From: Gordionus sp. m RMFG-2023
Taxonomy: Eukaryota > Nematomorpha > Gordioida > Chordodea > Parachordodidae
DNA: 64,000 bases
Assembly: GCF_954871325.1 (NCBI RefSeq)
Contig: NC_088777.1
Location: 31,287,366-31,351,365 of the forward strand
Direction: 5' to 3'
Positions 10,232 through 20,689 of this stretch are shown here, in pieces. A model generated the notes under the pieces. The model ran no database searches. It had not been told where the DNA came from and saw nothing but the letters and a program-made list of their open reading frames with translations. The position numbers and the translations under genes were made by a program. Position 1 is the stretch's first letter. Every line of letters starts with the position of its first letter.

Positions 10232-11629
10232 AGAGTATTTGGTTATGTTAATTTAAATATTTGTTAATGCTCTCTACCCTGTTATTTGTATATTGTTTAA
10301 AGTTTAAATGATATATTTTCCAAGCATCGGACCATTCATATCTGATATGATGCCAGCCAGAAAAATAGTTATTTAATGATTCTAGATTTAAATTAGTTAA
10401 TTTGTGATAATTTTCAAAATATATGTCAGAAGACTGTGCATCTAGCATGCTATACAACAGATGTTTCACATTATTAATCATATCATTAGGAATATTCCAT
10501 TTTTTGTGGGTAACTTCCCTATCCCAAGCTCTGGTTACATGTTTCCTACATAATTCCAATTGAACATGAGGGAATGCCCCAATGTAAGCTTTTCTCCCAG
10601 CCCAATCTTTATCACTAACAATGACCTTTATATCTGTCCAAGCTGAACTCAGTTTTTTAAAAATTTGAAGCATTTGTGATGCTACATTAAATGAATCCGA
10701 TTTGACAATCCATACACATATAATATGTGATCTATTATTTCCTTCAATTGATACCAAAATATAAACAGGCATATGCCTATTATTTAATCGATATGTTGCA
10801 TCCACACATATAACTTCAGGATATTTTGGAAAAATATACTGCATTTGATGAGTTTGATAATATATACTAATTAGATTCCCATTTACAGTATATAATTCCA
10901 TATTAGCATCATTATCTTCCATAACTTTATCTATCATTGTAATTAAATCATTATCATAAGTTTTTTTTGTATTTTTGTCTATATTAGGCAATCTCTTAGG
11001 GTTATAAACTTTCCTTCAGAAAATAGTTTATTTTTTATTTTGGATTTATTTCCTCCTGTAGTTATAGCTTCAACTACAAATTTATACTGTGCTTCATTAA
11101 GCTTTCTTTGTCTGGGTAATGATTGGTATAAATTTTCATCTAAAATTAGATAGTATTTTTATAATCAAAAAATGATTTTTCATTTGTTTTAAAAACAATA
11201 TTTCATACTTTTATCTTATATATATTCTATCAAAATTTAATAAATTAACCCTATAAGCCTCTCCAGTATCCATATCACTAAGTTAAATTATATATTTATC
11301 TTAATAATTTCAAGATTATGTGCCTTTACCATGGGGATGATTGTGATTTTCATGCATATCCTTGACAAATAATTTGTTTTTCATGAATGTAATTTGCAAA
11401 TGGAATTGACATCCTTGTTTTATAGACATGTAATTGCGTAGACCTGTGGATTTTGTATTGTACTTTCCACCAAATATACAAAGAAATTTTATGCTTTTAT
11501 ATCTAAATTTTTCAAAAAGAGGTGATTTTTTGAATCTGATATATAAAGATTTATGTATTTTAAATTTTCATATTGCTTTATAGCATCTTGTAAATCTTTA
11601 TAGGATAAAAATAAATCTCCTTCTTTCAT
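10232..11629 (-). pseudogene. MULE (Mutator-like) transposase, N-terminal and catalytic part
   Basis: The likely start is the ATG at 11629-11627 (MKEGDLFLSYKDLQDAIK). After a decayed N-terminal part, a continuous frame (10,991-10,248) carries the MULE core: VICVDATYRLNN with the first Asp, VIVSDKDWAGRKAY with the second, ELCRKHVTRAWDREV with the Cys/His pair, and NNRVESINKYLN with the catalytic Glu. All three catalytic acidic positions are present. Several stops occur between about 11,500 and 11,000, and a single-base shift just after NKYLN leads into INITKYSTLP, which runs to the hAT insertion point at 10,231 and resumes at 4634 (see the C-terminal half). The gene is therefore interrupted by a 5.6 kb insertion plus small lesions and is not functional. 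Plant and animal MULEs of this type move by DDE cut and paste. Confidence 0.85.
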
Positions 11630-11880
11630 ATTTAAAAGAAGAGTTTTTAAATCTATTAAATACGTTTATAAATTTGTCTATATCAACAATTTACCTTTGG
11701 TATGAACTATTTTTGAGTCAACTAAATATTGGGAAATAAGTAAGGTATTACTATGGTAGTACTTTTTGGTGACATTCTAAAATCTGATATATAAAGATTT
11801 ATGCAATTTAAATTTTCATATTGCTTTATAGCATCTTGTAAATCTTTATAGGATAAAAATATATCTCATTCTTTCATATA
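11531..11880 (-). repeat. MULE 5' units at the transposase start, 1.4 copies
   Basis: These are reverse-complement copies of the 245-bp unit at 411-1176. The inner copy carries the transposase start codon at 11,629. A second, upstream copy (11,640-11,877) repeats the same leader and the first codons (ATATATTTTTATCCTATAAA) but cannot be read through to the gene. The array stops abruptly at the edge of the next element. Confidence 0.75.
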
Positions 11881-12439
11881 GGCGTGAGTGTGAATAAATT
11901 TTCAATTCCAAGGCGTGACTGGGCATGACGGGCCTTCCCAAAATTTTCCACGGGCGTGATTGGGCGTGAACAAAAATTTCCCGCGAATCACGAAAATTTT
12001 AATTTTTAAAATTGTTTTTTATAAATATAAATTTGTAATTTTATAATTATAAATTTGCAATTTTATAATAATATTATATATTTTGTGATTTAATTTAGTT
12101 CTTTTTTAAAAAAGAATAATTTATGAAAACTAAAAATCTTCCGCATTTTATAAACAACATACGGTATCATTTTATTAGTTCTATTTTCTTTTTATGTTTA
12201 AGTGTTTTTTTATCGCGAGACTTTATGCTAAATTTTGCTTAAATTTTTTACAGAAAAGTCAGTTATATTTTTTTTGTAAAGATCTTCAATCTTTAAATGC
12301 AACAGAAAGTGAAAGATTTTACAAGCTAGGCCAAAACATAAATGTTGGTGTTATATATGGATAACAAAATATAAAAGTTGTGAACCGGAAAACTCTCATG
12401 AATACTATAGGTCCAAAAATATACCATGAAATAAAATTT

Positions 12440-13504
12440 AAGATTAAAAGCATGATCATTGTCCATAATCACTGATATTTGGACGGATGACTAAAAATCT
12501 AAGTTTTTTAACCATTAGGACATATTATCATTAAGGATTTTAATTAAAAACATTTGTTTTGGCCACAAGGGCAATGGATGAAAAAAACGTAAAAACTAAA
12601 AGTGTAGTCAATTCAAATTTAAGAGAATATACAGAAGTAGAAAATTACTTAAATAAATGTATAGTTGTGAGTGATAACGGAGCAAATCTTATAAGTGCAT
12701 TCAAAGATGACGAAACGCTAGCATGTATATGCCATATACTAAATAATATTATGCATTATATTTTTGACAATTGTTTAACTGAAATAGTCTTAAATATAAA
12801 TGGGGTAAAAAAAAATAGTACAATATTACAATCTATAGCTAATAGCAAACTAAGCCACATCCTTAAACAAGATGTAATAACGAGAATAACGAGATGGAAC
12901 TCTGTATGATACAGAGTTTCTTAAAATCACATTCTGAAATACAGGTGTACTTGTTTAGCAAGCAAGAATTAAATAGATTAGCCACAATTGATATCAGCAT
13001 CATACGCGAGTTAGACAAATTTTTATCAATATATAAAGAATGCTCGGATAATCTGAGAGCAGATCCTCGTCCCACAAAAAGTTTGTCTATGAAAATTAAT
13101 AAAATTTTGTTAACCTTCTGAACGTGACACAATAATAATCAAAACCTTAAAATACAGAACAAGATTTTATTTAAAAGATTATTATGCAGCCACTATAGTA
13201 GGCTTAATTCTAGATCCGAATTTAAAAAGACTTAAGTTTTTAATAAAAGAAGAAAAAGATATATATAAAACAATCTTAAAAATACTAAATGATATAAAAT
13301 TAGATGATATGCATAAGTCGATGCCAACTGCCATTTATAACTTATCCTAAACTCATAAAAAACCGTATATTCTAAATGATCAATACCAACTATCACTTTC
13401 CTAATTCATTCTACACTCATAAATGACCGTATATTTCTAGATGATTCTGATGAAGCATCAACATTACCGATGAAAGCTGTGAGGATGAACTTAAAAGATT
13501 CATA
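12440..13504 (+). pseudogene. hAT transposase, middle part, degraded
   Basis: Readable segments in order: SLITDIWTDD (12,460s, first catalytic Asp region with the WTD motif), VVSDNGANLISAFKDD then CICHILNNIM (12,660-12,760, second Asp and the Cys/His segment), RITRWNSV (12.9 kb, the hAT RW motif), then SQQELNRLA-like helix, and YYAATIVGLILDPNLKRLKF (13.2 kb), the conserved LDPR-type strand before the dimerisation domain. Frame changes and stops lie between these blocks, so the gene is dead. The C-terminal dimerisation block is on the far side of the gypsy insertion at 18,985-19,145. Confidence 0.75.
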
Positions 13505-13509
13505 TAAGA

Positions 13510-13778
13510 TGTTGAGTTATTCTAATTATTATTTTTTTGTAATCTAATTTTTTTTTTGTAATCTAATTTTTTATTATTTTTTGTAATAACATTATACGTA
13601 CGGCGTAACCTTACTTTTTATATTTTATAATATTTTTACTTTTTTGTTTTTCGTTTGTATTTTTAGATTTATAAAAATGTATATAAACGATGTATGAAAT
13701 GGAATAGATAGTAATAATAAAGTTAAATATAAATAAACACGTTTTTTACTTTTATGCACATTATCATGTTATTTTGCA
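13510..13778 (+). repeat. Gypsy 5' LTR
   Basis: 269 bp, TG...CA ends. It contains AATAAAGTTAAATATAAATA near its 3' side, a plausible polyadenylation region. It is 12 bp longer than the right LTR, mainly through one extra short T-rich repeat. Confidence 0.92.
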
Positions 13779-13796
13779 TGGTGCTCCGGGTCCATT
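13779..13796 (+). promoter_or_regulatory. Putative primer binding site
   Basis: TGGTGCTCCGGGTCCATT starts directly after the LTR. The TGG start and GC-rich content are as expected for pairing with a tRNA 3' end. I cannot assign the tRNA without a tRNA set from the species. Confidence 0.6.
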
Positions 13797-13928
13797 ATAG
13801 GAAAAAAATTCTCACCTAATGGATAAAATAATGTTTTTCTTTTTTTTTAAAAAAAAAATAATAATAAAATTTTTTTTTTCTCCCTATATATAGAAGAAGA
13901 TTGAAAAGTAAATTCATTTTTTTACATT

Positions 13929-15300
13929 ATGTTCTCGTTCAAGATTATTAATATTCCCCACCATATTTCAATCTATGACATTCTTTTCGACCTAACTTAC
14001 AATTGTGACGTTAATTTTTCTAGAATAAATGGTACGGAGGACGTTTTGTTCGAATTCATAAATTTAAGAGACATGATTAGTTGTTTCGAATTGCTTAATG
14101 GGAAACATTATATTTATAGTGACAATGATTTCATTGAATTAATCTGTATATTTATCAAAACATGAATAGTTATACTAAAATTTGAATTGATAAAATAATA
14201 AATGTGATAATTGCTATGTGTCTTATTAATTAAACATGGAAATAAAACAAGAGTTTATACAGAAGATCCCTAAGTTAGTGGGTCCTCTTACCGAAATTTA
14301 TTTAGACAGAATATTAAATTATTTTTCGACCAGTACATTATCGGACTCTATTAAAATAAATACTTTGCTTAATAATTTATCAGACGAAGTTTTTGACTAT
14401 ATTAAGGCAATTTGTTCTGATACCGATATTTTAGATCTTAAAATTGTGATTAAAAGTTAACCTATCTTTTACCAGCACTAGATTTAAATACTTTAATTAA
14501 TAAATTTAATCTTCTTCAACAAAACTCATCAGAGAGTTTTATGCTGTGGTACATTAGAGTATCGAAACTTCATAAAAAATGTAATTTTTTGGACGATAGT
14601 AGATTAAAAGAAAAACTACGCACTTCTACTTTAAATGATAAGATTAAATACAAATTCTCCAAAAACTTTGACTTGACGTTAAATCAGATGGTTGAATTAG
14701 GGGTGAAACTGGACTCTAGTAATATTAAGTCTGAGGATAATGATATAAGTTATATAAATAATGATAAAAAGTCCGATAAAGATAATTATTTTGCAGTAGA
14801 AATGATAATAATTTTAGAAATAATTTTAGAAATAATTATGATAATAGATATAGAAATGGGAATTACAATAATAATTTTAGATACAATTATGGTAATAATA
14901 ATTCGCGATACCACGATAATTATAACAATTATAACTATAACAATTATCGCTATAATAATAATAATCAATCGAATTATAGAAATAATACATGGCATGATAA
15001 TAATCAAAGAAAACAAATCCAATACGGTGACGGATATTGTAACAATTACCAATCTTATTATAACAATTCAAATAATTATAGAGGTAATGATAATTATCAG
15101 AGAAAGCAAATACAATATAACAACAACTCAAATAATTATAGAGGTAATGATAATAATCAGAGAAAGCAAATACAATATAACAACAACTCAAATAATTATA
15201 GAGGTGGCGACGAAAATAATAGAAAGCAAATACATTACAACAATGATTACAACATGAATATTGAAGAAATTATTGAAGAGAAAGTTGATTCTACAAAGAA
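13929..15300 (+). pseudogene. Gypsy gag region
   Basis: Lies between primer binding site and protease, where gag belongs. The first part encodes helical, charged segments (for example LVGPLTEIYLDRILNYFSTS and LRTSTLNDKIKYKFSKNF) with the length and character of a gypsy capsid. The last 500 bp are low-complexity and contain about three tandem units of roughly 60 bp (about 15,060-15,240), suggesting an Asn-rich tail in place of a recognisable zinc knuckle. Part of a fossil retroelement. Confidence 0.7.
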
Positions 15301-15342
15301 CAAAATGATAATGATTTTAATGTCAACAATTTATCTGGTGAC

Positions 15343-16390
15343 ATGATTATTGACAAAGATAACGCATTTATGACTACTTTAAAAGTGAACGATATTGTTA
15401 CTTGTATGCAGATTGACACTGGTTCCAAACACACTATTATACCTCATGGTCTTGCTAAAAAACTTGGTATTAGAGATCTTAAGAAATCCGAGTTACAACT
15501 CACCGCTTATGACGGGAATTTAATCAAAATCATCGGCACCACCCAAGTTAAAGTGACTTATGATGGAATCTCAAAATATTTACAAGCGGTAATCGTCGAA
15601 TCAAGTAAAAATGCCTTGTTGGGACATACGTGGATCAATGCTTTCAAAAATATTTTAAATAAATTTATAGCAAATGTTGACACTAATTACGAAGATGAAA
15701 TAAAAAAATTGATTATAGAGTGTGAATCCAAATTGACTAGTGGGCCAATCAACAAAGCAAGTGTCAAGTTACATTTAAGAAGAGATGCCCAACCTAAAAT
15801 TATACCACCTAGACGTATTCCTTATTCAAAAATTGATCTTGTTAACAATGAACTTAAAAAATGGATACATGATGAAATAATTGAGCCGGTGAATGATGTC
15901 CGATGGGCAAGTCCTGTTACCGCTGTCTACAAAGATGATGGGAGCATTAGGCTTTGTGCTGATTTTAAGGACACTGTAAACCCAGCTCTAGAAGATTTTA
16001 GATACCCTCTACCACGAATAATGATCTAATTGCTAAACTTTCAGAAGGAAAGAAATTTACGAAGATTGACTTTAAAAATGCTTTCTTACAGATACCAATT
16101 GATAAAAATTGCAGAAATATTTTAACCCTATCTACGCACAAGGTATATTACCAATTTACTAGACTTCCTTTTGGGCTTAAGACCTCATCTGCAATTTTTC
16201 AACAGATTATGGATCAAATCTTCGGTGATATGGATGACGTCATATTTTATATTGATGATTTACTTAACTGGAAAAAACGATGAAGCCCACCTTAACAACA
16301 TAAAAAAGTGTTTGATAGAATATCATCGTTTGGGCTAATACCTAACTTTAATAAAAGTGTGTTCTTTAAAAACAAAGTGAGGTTCCTGGG
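15343..16390 (+). pseudogene. Gypsy protease and reverse transcriptase region
   Basis: The aspartic protease motif is IDTGSKHTIIPHGLAKKLG. It is followed by the linker to reverse transcriptase, with RRIPYSKIDLVNNELKKW, then RWASPVTAVYKDDGSIRLC (fingers), KIDFKNAFLQIPI (first catalytic Asp), FGLKTSSAIFQQIMDQIF and the VIFYIDDLL box with the paired Asp. All are standard Ty3/gypsy features. Part of a fossil retroelement. Confidence 0.88.
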
Positions 16391-16392
16391 TC

Positions 16393-17112
16393 ATGATATT
16401 GACGCACAAAATTGAAGCAATAATTAATATGCCAGAACCAAAATCAGCTGCTGAATTATCAACATTTCTGGGAATGGCTGGCTACTATAGAAAATTTTTG
16501 AACAATTTTGCAGAAATTGCCGATCCTCTTTATAAGATTGTCAACAAAGAAAAATGGGCTTGGAACCTTGAACACTCTAAAAGTTTTAATGACATTAAGA
16601 AGTTAATTAGTCTTCCACCTGCTTTGACATATTTTAATCCTGAATTACCTATAGGGATAGCCACTGACGCATCAAAATGTGGTTTAGGAGCTGTACTATT
16701 TCATATTGAAAAAGATGGTAAAGAAAAACCTATAGCTTTCGCGTCAAAAACTTCATTAAAATCTGAAATAAACTATACCAATATTGAGCGTGAGGCTATC
16801 GCTATAATGTTCGCTATAAAGAGATTCCAGGAATATTTAATAGGAGGCACAAAATTTACAACTATTACTGACCATAAGCCTCTAGTTCACATTTTTACCA
16901 AGGGTCTTAAGGATAATAGCACCATGTCGTTAAGACTCCAAAAGTGGAATATTACATTAGGAGGATATGATTTTAATATAAAGTATAAAGCCGGTAAATA
17001 TAATATTGTTCCTGATTGTCTCTCGAGATTACCACAAGAATGTCGTGATGAAACTATTGAAAATGTAACCATAATAAATGAATATGAGGATTTACCTATT
17101 AACTTTGATTAA
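16393..17112 (+). CDS. Gypsy reverse transcriptase thumb and RNase H
   Basis: Encodes INMPEPKSAAELSTFLGMA followed by GYYRKFLNNFAEIADPLY (connection to RNase H), then ATDASKCGLGAVLF (RNase H first Asp), NIEREAIAIMFAIKRF (Glu) and TITDHKPLVHIF (Asp), ending with PDCLSRLP, all in the usual gypsy order. Continuous over about 240 codons. Part of the 13.5-19.0 kb retroelement fossil. Confidence 0.88.
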   Translation: MILTHKIEAIINMPEPKSAAELSTFLGMAGYYRKFLNNFAEIADPLYKIVNKEKWAWNLEHSKSFNDIKKLISLPPALTYFNPELPIGIATDASKCGLGAVLFHIEKDGKEKPIAFASKTSLKSEINYTNIEREAIAIMFAIKRFQEYLIGGTKFTTITDHKPLVHIFTKGLKDNSTMSLRLQKWNITLGGYDFNIKYKAGKYNIVPDCLSRLPQECRDETIENVTIINEYEDLPINFD

Positions 17113-17158
17113 ATTCGTGATGAAACTTTGAAAGATATAGAATTAAAACAAGTCATAA

Positions 17159-18301
17159 GTGATATTAATAACAAGGCCTATTGTGAATAATATTTATAAA
17201 AACATTGAATTGGAATTAAGTATAATTAAGGATTGTCTTTACAAAAGCAATAAAATCATAATTCCGTCTTCTATGAGAAAAAATCTACTACAGTCATTAC
17301 ATGAAGGTCACTTGGGGGCAGGAAAAATCAAATCCTTAGCCAAAGAGTACATGTGGTGGCCTGGTATAAATAATGATATAGTTATGGAAGTGAAAAGTTG
17401 TGACGATTGTAACATATATCACGATAATCCTATAAAGATACAAAAACCATGGGTTTCGGCAACCAAACCGTTTGAAAGGATACACGTAGATTATGCGGGT
17501 CCGTTTTTCACAAAAAATTGGTTGATAATAGTCGATGCCTACAGCAAATTTCCAATTATTATTCCTGTTAAAAATATTACGACTGATGTTACTTTAAAAG
17601 AAATCTTTAAAACTATTTCGCTATATGGAATACCTGAAACCATAGTTACTGATAACGGCACTAACTTTACGAGTAACGATTTTGAAAAATTTTGCAACAA
17701 TTTTGGTATTAAACATGTGCTTACATCTGCTTATCACCAGCAATCCAATGGTCAGGTAGAACGCATGGTTAGAACGTTCAAAACACATATGAAAAGGAAT
17801 ATTAAAATTGACCCAGATATCGCACTTGGCAAATTTTTATTTAATTACAGAAATACGCGTAATGATACTACAGGAGTTACACCATCTCAGAGAATGTTTA
17901 ATCGAGATATTAGAATTAAATGGGACTTATTAAAACCGATGGAGGAGAAGGAGAATAAAATAAACAATACTTTACCACGAAATAGAACTTTTAACGTAGG
18001 AGATTTTGTTTGGTATAAAGTACAAGGTGATGATAAATGGTGCAAAGGTATAATCACACATAAAGAAAGTGATATGATGTTTCAAATTAAGACTGAGAAA
18101 TGTATTTTGAGGAGACATTTAGATCAAATAAGAATTAGAAACTGTTTTAACACAATTATTAACTATGACTTTAAGGATTCTTTTAAGGAGGGAAGTGTGG
18201 ACAAAAATATAAAAATTATTGATAATAACGAAATAACACCTATTTCTAGACCTGTGCGAATAAAAAAAAAACCTGTTCATTTAAAAGACTATGTAACTTA
18301 A
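17159..18301 (+). CDS. Gypsy integrase
   Basis: A 380-codon frame. The HHCC zinc finger is HEGHLGAGKI with WPGINNDI and CDDCNIYHDN. The catalytic core has IHVDYAGPFF (Asp), ETIVTDNGTNFTSNDF (Asp) and AYHQQSNGQVERMVRTFK (Glu). A C-terminal GPY/F-like part follows (FNVGDFVWYKVQGDDKW, then KGIITHKESDMMFQIKT). It ends 418 bp before the right LTR. It inserts the reverse-transcribed copy into chromosomal DNA. Its length and motifs are typical for the family. Confidence 0.9.
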   Translation: MILITRPIVNNIYKNIELELSIIKDCLYKSNKIIIPSSMRKNLLQSLHEGHLGAGKIKSLAKEYMWWPGINNDIVMEVKSCDDCNIYHDNPIKIQKPWVSATKPFERIHVDYAGPFFTKNWLIIVDAYSKFPIIIPVKNITTDVTLKEIFKTISLYGIPETIVTDNGTNFTSNDFEKFCNNFGIKHVLTSAYHQQSNGQVERMVRTFKTHMKRNIKIDPDIALGKFLFNYRNTRNDTTGVTPSQRMFNRDIRIKWDLLKPMEEKENKINNTLPRNRTFNVGDFVWYKVQGDDKWCKGIITHKESDMMFQIKTEKCILRRHLDQIRIRNCFNTIINYDFKDSFKEGSVDKNIKIIDNNEITPISRPVRIKKKPVHLKDYVT

Positions 18302-18707
18302 AATATAAAATAAATATTAAATTGCATAAAGTAAATTAAATATTAAAACGCTTATATTAAAACGCAAAGAATTAAAACGCTGAAAATATTATATAACAAT
18401 CTTATTGATTTATCATTCTTCATTTATTCTTATATCCAATATGATGAACTATTATTTCTCATTATTCGCAACTTATTTATGATAATAATAACAACTGAGT
18501 ACTATCAAACAAGCTATGATTAATGGAGACAAATTACGATAAGGATATCAAGCTTGCGATTTAAACAAACCAACGTGCAAAATCGATTTATACAAACCAA
18601 CGATTGGGACAAGCCAACGTTATGATGATTTGTGATACAACTTGATTACCAAAACGATAAACCACTTGGACAACAAACTCTCTATTACTTCTCCGATGAA
18701 ATTATCA
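18302..18707 (+). other. Gypsy 3' non-coding region
   Basis: AT-rich sequence between integrase and the polypurine tract. There is a short near-repeat CAAACCAACG at about 18,564 and 18,596. No envelope-like frame is present. Confidence 0.6.
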
Positions 18708-18719
18708 GAAGAGGGAGAA
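18708..18719 (+). promoter_or_regulatory. Polypurine tract
   Basis: GAAGAGGGAGAA immediately before the TG of the right LTR, the standard plus-strand primer position. Confidence 0.8.
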
Positions 18720-18976
18720 TGTTGAGTTATTCTAATTATTATTTTTTTGTAATCTAATTTTTTATTATTTTTTGTAATAACTTTATTATATGTACGGCGT
18801 AACCTTACTTTTTATATTTTATAATATTTTTACTTTTTTGTTTTTCGTTTGTATTCTAATTTAGATTTATAAAAATGTATATAAACGATGTATGAAATGG
18901 AATAGATAGTAATAATAAAGTTAAATATAAATAAACACGTTTTTTACTTTTATGCACATTATCATGTTATTTTGCA
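18720..18976 (+). repeat. Gypsy 3' LTR
   Basis: 257 bp, same TG...CA ends and same sequence order as the left LTR, followed by TAAGA target duplication and then the resumed hAT sequence. Confidence 0.92.
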
Positions 18977-18984
18977 TAAGATAA

Positions 18985-19145
18985 ATAACAAGACAATATT
19001 TTGAAGCTTTGGAAGCAAGAATATTCATTTCCTTTTTTGAGAAAATTATCGAGTAAAATTTATCAGTTGCAAGTTCGGCTTCTAGTGAAAGGTTATTTTC
19101 TGTAGTTAATCTCTTACTAGAGGAAAAGCGTACACAATTGAAATA
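18985..19145 (+). pseudogene. hAT transposase C-terminal block (right of gypsy insertion)
   Basis: The plus strand reads YFEALEARIFISFFEKIIE, a stop, then NLSVASSASSERLFSVVN followed by LLLEEKRTQLK. ASSERLFS with a later R-x-Q-L is the hAT dimerisation signature. It joins, in family order, to the LDPNLK block at 13.2 kb, showing that the gypsy element entered this transposase gene. Confidence 0.75.
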
Positions 19146-19473
19146 AAAAAAGATGGACATTATTCTTTTTCCAAATAAATTTCGATTAATAGATTGTATT
19201 TATTTTTTGTTATTAATATGGATTATGAAATTAGAGAAATAAATAGAATGTCAAAAAAGTGTAAAATTATAGCAATAGTTTTGAAAAATTTAAAAACACC
19301 GTGAATTTTCGGGCGTGACGGGCGTGAATCAAAATATTGCTTGTCGTGAGCGGACGGGTCGGGTCAAAAATTTTTAGTGTTAAGCGTGAATGGGCGTGAT
19401 ATTTTTTTATTACCATCGTGAGCGGGCGGGCCATGAATGAAAAATTAGGCCCGCGCCCACCTCTAGTTTGAAC

Positions 19474-20640
19474 CTCTTCATTCAACCACCATAGTTTTTT
19501 ATATGATTTATTGCTTCCTTTGTCAAGCCTAGTGTTGATGGCAGTGTCTATTAATCTGGATGAAAGGTCTATCCACATTTTTTCACTGACTTGTTCCACA
19601 TTTTTTCATTGACTTGTGAGGAATCTATTGTTTCAATGTTTGCATTGATTGCAAAGGCATCTGTCATTGTTTTTAATTTACCCTATTTGATGCATGGTTC
19701 CAGTTTTATCTTGTTTTGAGTGGATTTATTTGTGACTTATAAATCCATGACTAGTATTTTGTGTTGCGCGGCTATATCTTCTCCTGGGATGACTTTGCAA
19801 TCCATTACATCTTTTAATCTTCTACGAGAGATTAGCATGTAATCTATCGGTTTCCTTGTACCACTTTCATATGTTATTAAATGACGATTAAGAGACATAA
19901 TCGAAATAGGATAGAATCAGTTTGGCTTTATGCCTGGAAGTTCAACAACTGATGCTATCCACGCAATTAGGCAAATGAGTGAAAAATACAGGGAAAAGAA
20001 CAAAAAGCTGCACATGGTCTTTTTCGATCTAGAAAAGGCCTTCGATAGAATATCAATAAAACTTATCTGGTGGGCACTACGCCACAAAAAGGTTCCCGAA
20101 AAATATATAAGAATAATACAGGATATGTATATGGGCCATACAAATGATCCGTAGCACAACAAGTACTTCAGCAGGCTTCACAATAGCCGAAGGAGTTATC
20201 AAGGGTCGGATCACCCACTTCTCTTCATTACAGTAATAGATGTATTAGCACAGTCTATACCTCAAACAGTCGTCCCGTGGAATATGATATTTGCAGATGA
20301 TATTGTGAGTGTTGGTTAAGGCAAAATCGAAGGCTTGCGCAAATTTCAGTATATGCTCTCCTTCAACATTTCTTTCTCCATATCCAAAACCACCATGATG
20401 CATTTTGTAGCTATCTCTTGCTTTTCCCTGTGCATTTAAGTCACCACCTATTATGACTAGATCATCCTTAGGGATTTCATTACAGCTTCATCAAGGATAG
20501 CTCTAAAGTCATTTTTCTCGTCTTCCTTGCATCCCGTTTGAGGAGCATATACTGAAAGGATGTGTAGTAGTGATTGACCAATGCAGAGTTTTATCTCTGT
20601 AATCAACGTCTTGAAGAAATTTCAAGAGAATTAGTGATAA
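19474..20640. mobile_element. RTE-like LINE fragment, internally rearranged
   Basis: Three pieces with alternating strand. 20,640-20,330 minus: apurinic endonuclease domain start (LLHILSVYAPQTGCKEDEKN, then VIIGGDLNAQGKARDSY, then GGFGYGERN and EGEHILKFAQAF). 19,898-20,329 plus: reverse transcriptase palm. 19,905-19,474 minus: endonuclease end (RHLITYESGTRKPIDYMLI, then VIPGEDIAAQHKILVMDL) and linker. The two endonuclease pieces would be nearly continuous without the inverted RT piece. Several stops and shifts are present. The hAT right end at 19,465 abuts it. Confidence 0.75.
19898..20329 (+). pseudogene. LINE reverse transcriptase segment
   Basis: Reads NQFGFMPGSSTTDAIHAIRQ, then KKLHMVFFDLEKAFDRIS (catalytic Asp in FDLEKAFD), then ALRHKKVPEKYIRIIQDMY. 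After a frame change it reads STSAGFTIAEG, and after another ITVIDVLAQSIPQ then FADDIVSVG, the FADD catalytic box. These match the RTE/BovB-type RT palm. Only the middle of the domain is present and it is oriented opposite to the flanking endonuclease pieces. Confidence 0.8.
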
Positions 20641-20689
20641 GGGCTTGAGAGCTAGCAAAACAAAAAGTGTTCTAGGTGTAACCGTAATT

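Larger units (their letters stand above)
13510..18976 (+). mobile_element. Gypsy-type (Ty3/gypsy) LTR retrotransposon, about 5.5 kb
   Basis: LTRs of 269 and 257 bp, each starting TGTTGAGTTA and ending TTTTGCA, bound the element. It is flanked by an exact 5-bp duplication TAAGA (13,505-13,509 and 18,977-18,981). A primer binding site candidate follows the left LTR and a polypurine tract precedes the right one. The order gag, protease, reverse transcriptase, RNase H, integrase identifies the Ty3/gypsy group, and no envelope gene is seen. The LTRs differ by a few small insertions and scattered substitutions, so it is moderately young compared with the hAT it entered. It keeps all parts but its frames carry a few breaks, so it reads as a fossil. 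Confidence 0.92.
11881..19465 (+). mobile_element. hAT element (TAGAGGTGGGC end), split by a gypsy retrotransposon
   Basis: The right end read inward is TAGAGGTGGGCGCGGGCC, a typical hAT terminus. Subterminal arrays of GGGCGTGA/GGGCGTGAC words occur at 11,885-12,000 and, inverted, at 19,300-19,450. A sibling at 37,074-38,350 has the same arrays and both ends. Here the extreme left end (about 45 bp by comparison with the sibling) is missing where it abuts the MULE 5' repeat. hAT transposase remnants on the plus strand lie at 12.4-13.5 kb and at 18.98-19.15 kb, on both sides of the retrotransposon. Without the retrotransposon the element would be about 2.1 kb. Confidence 0.75.

Noticed and set aside
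14786-15191. Antisense frames of 88 and 104 residues in the gypsy gag tail
   Set aside because: Shadow of the low-complexity tandem repeat on the opposite strand.
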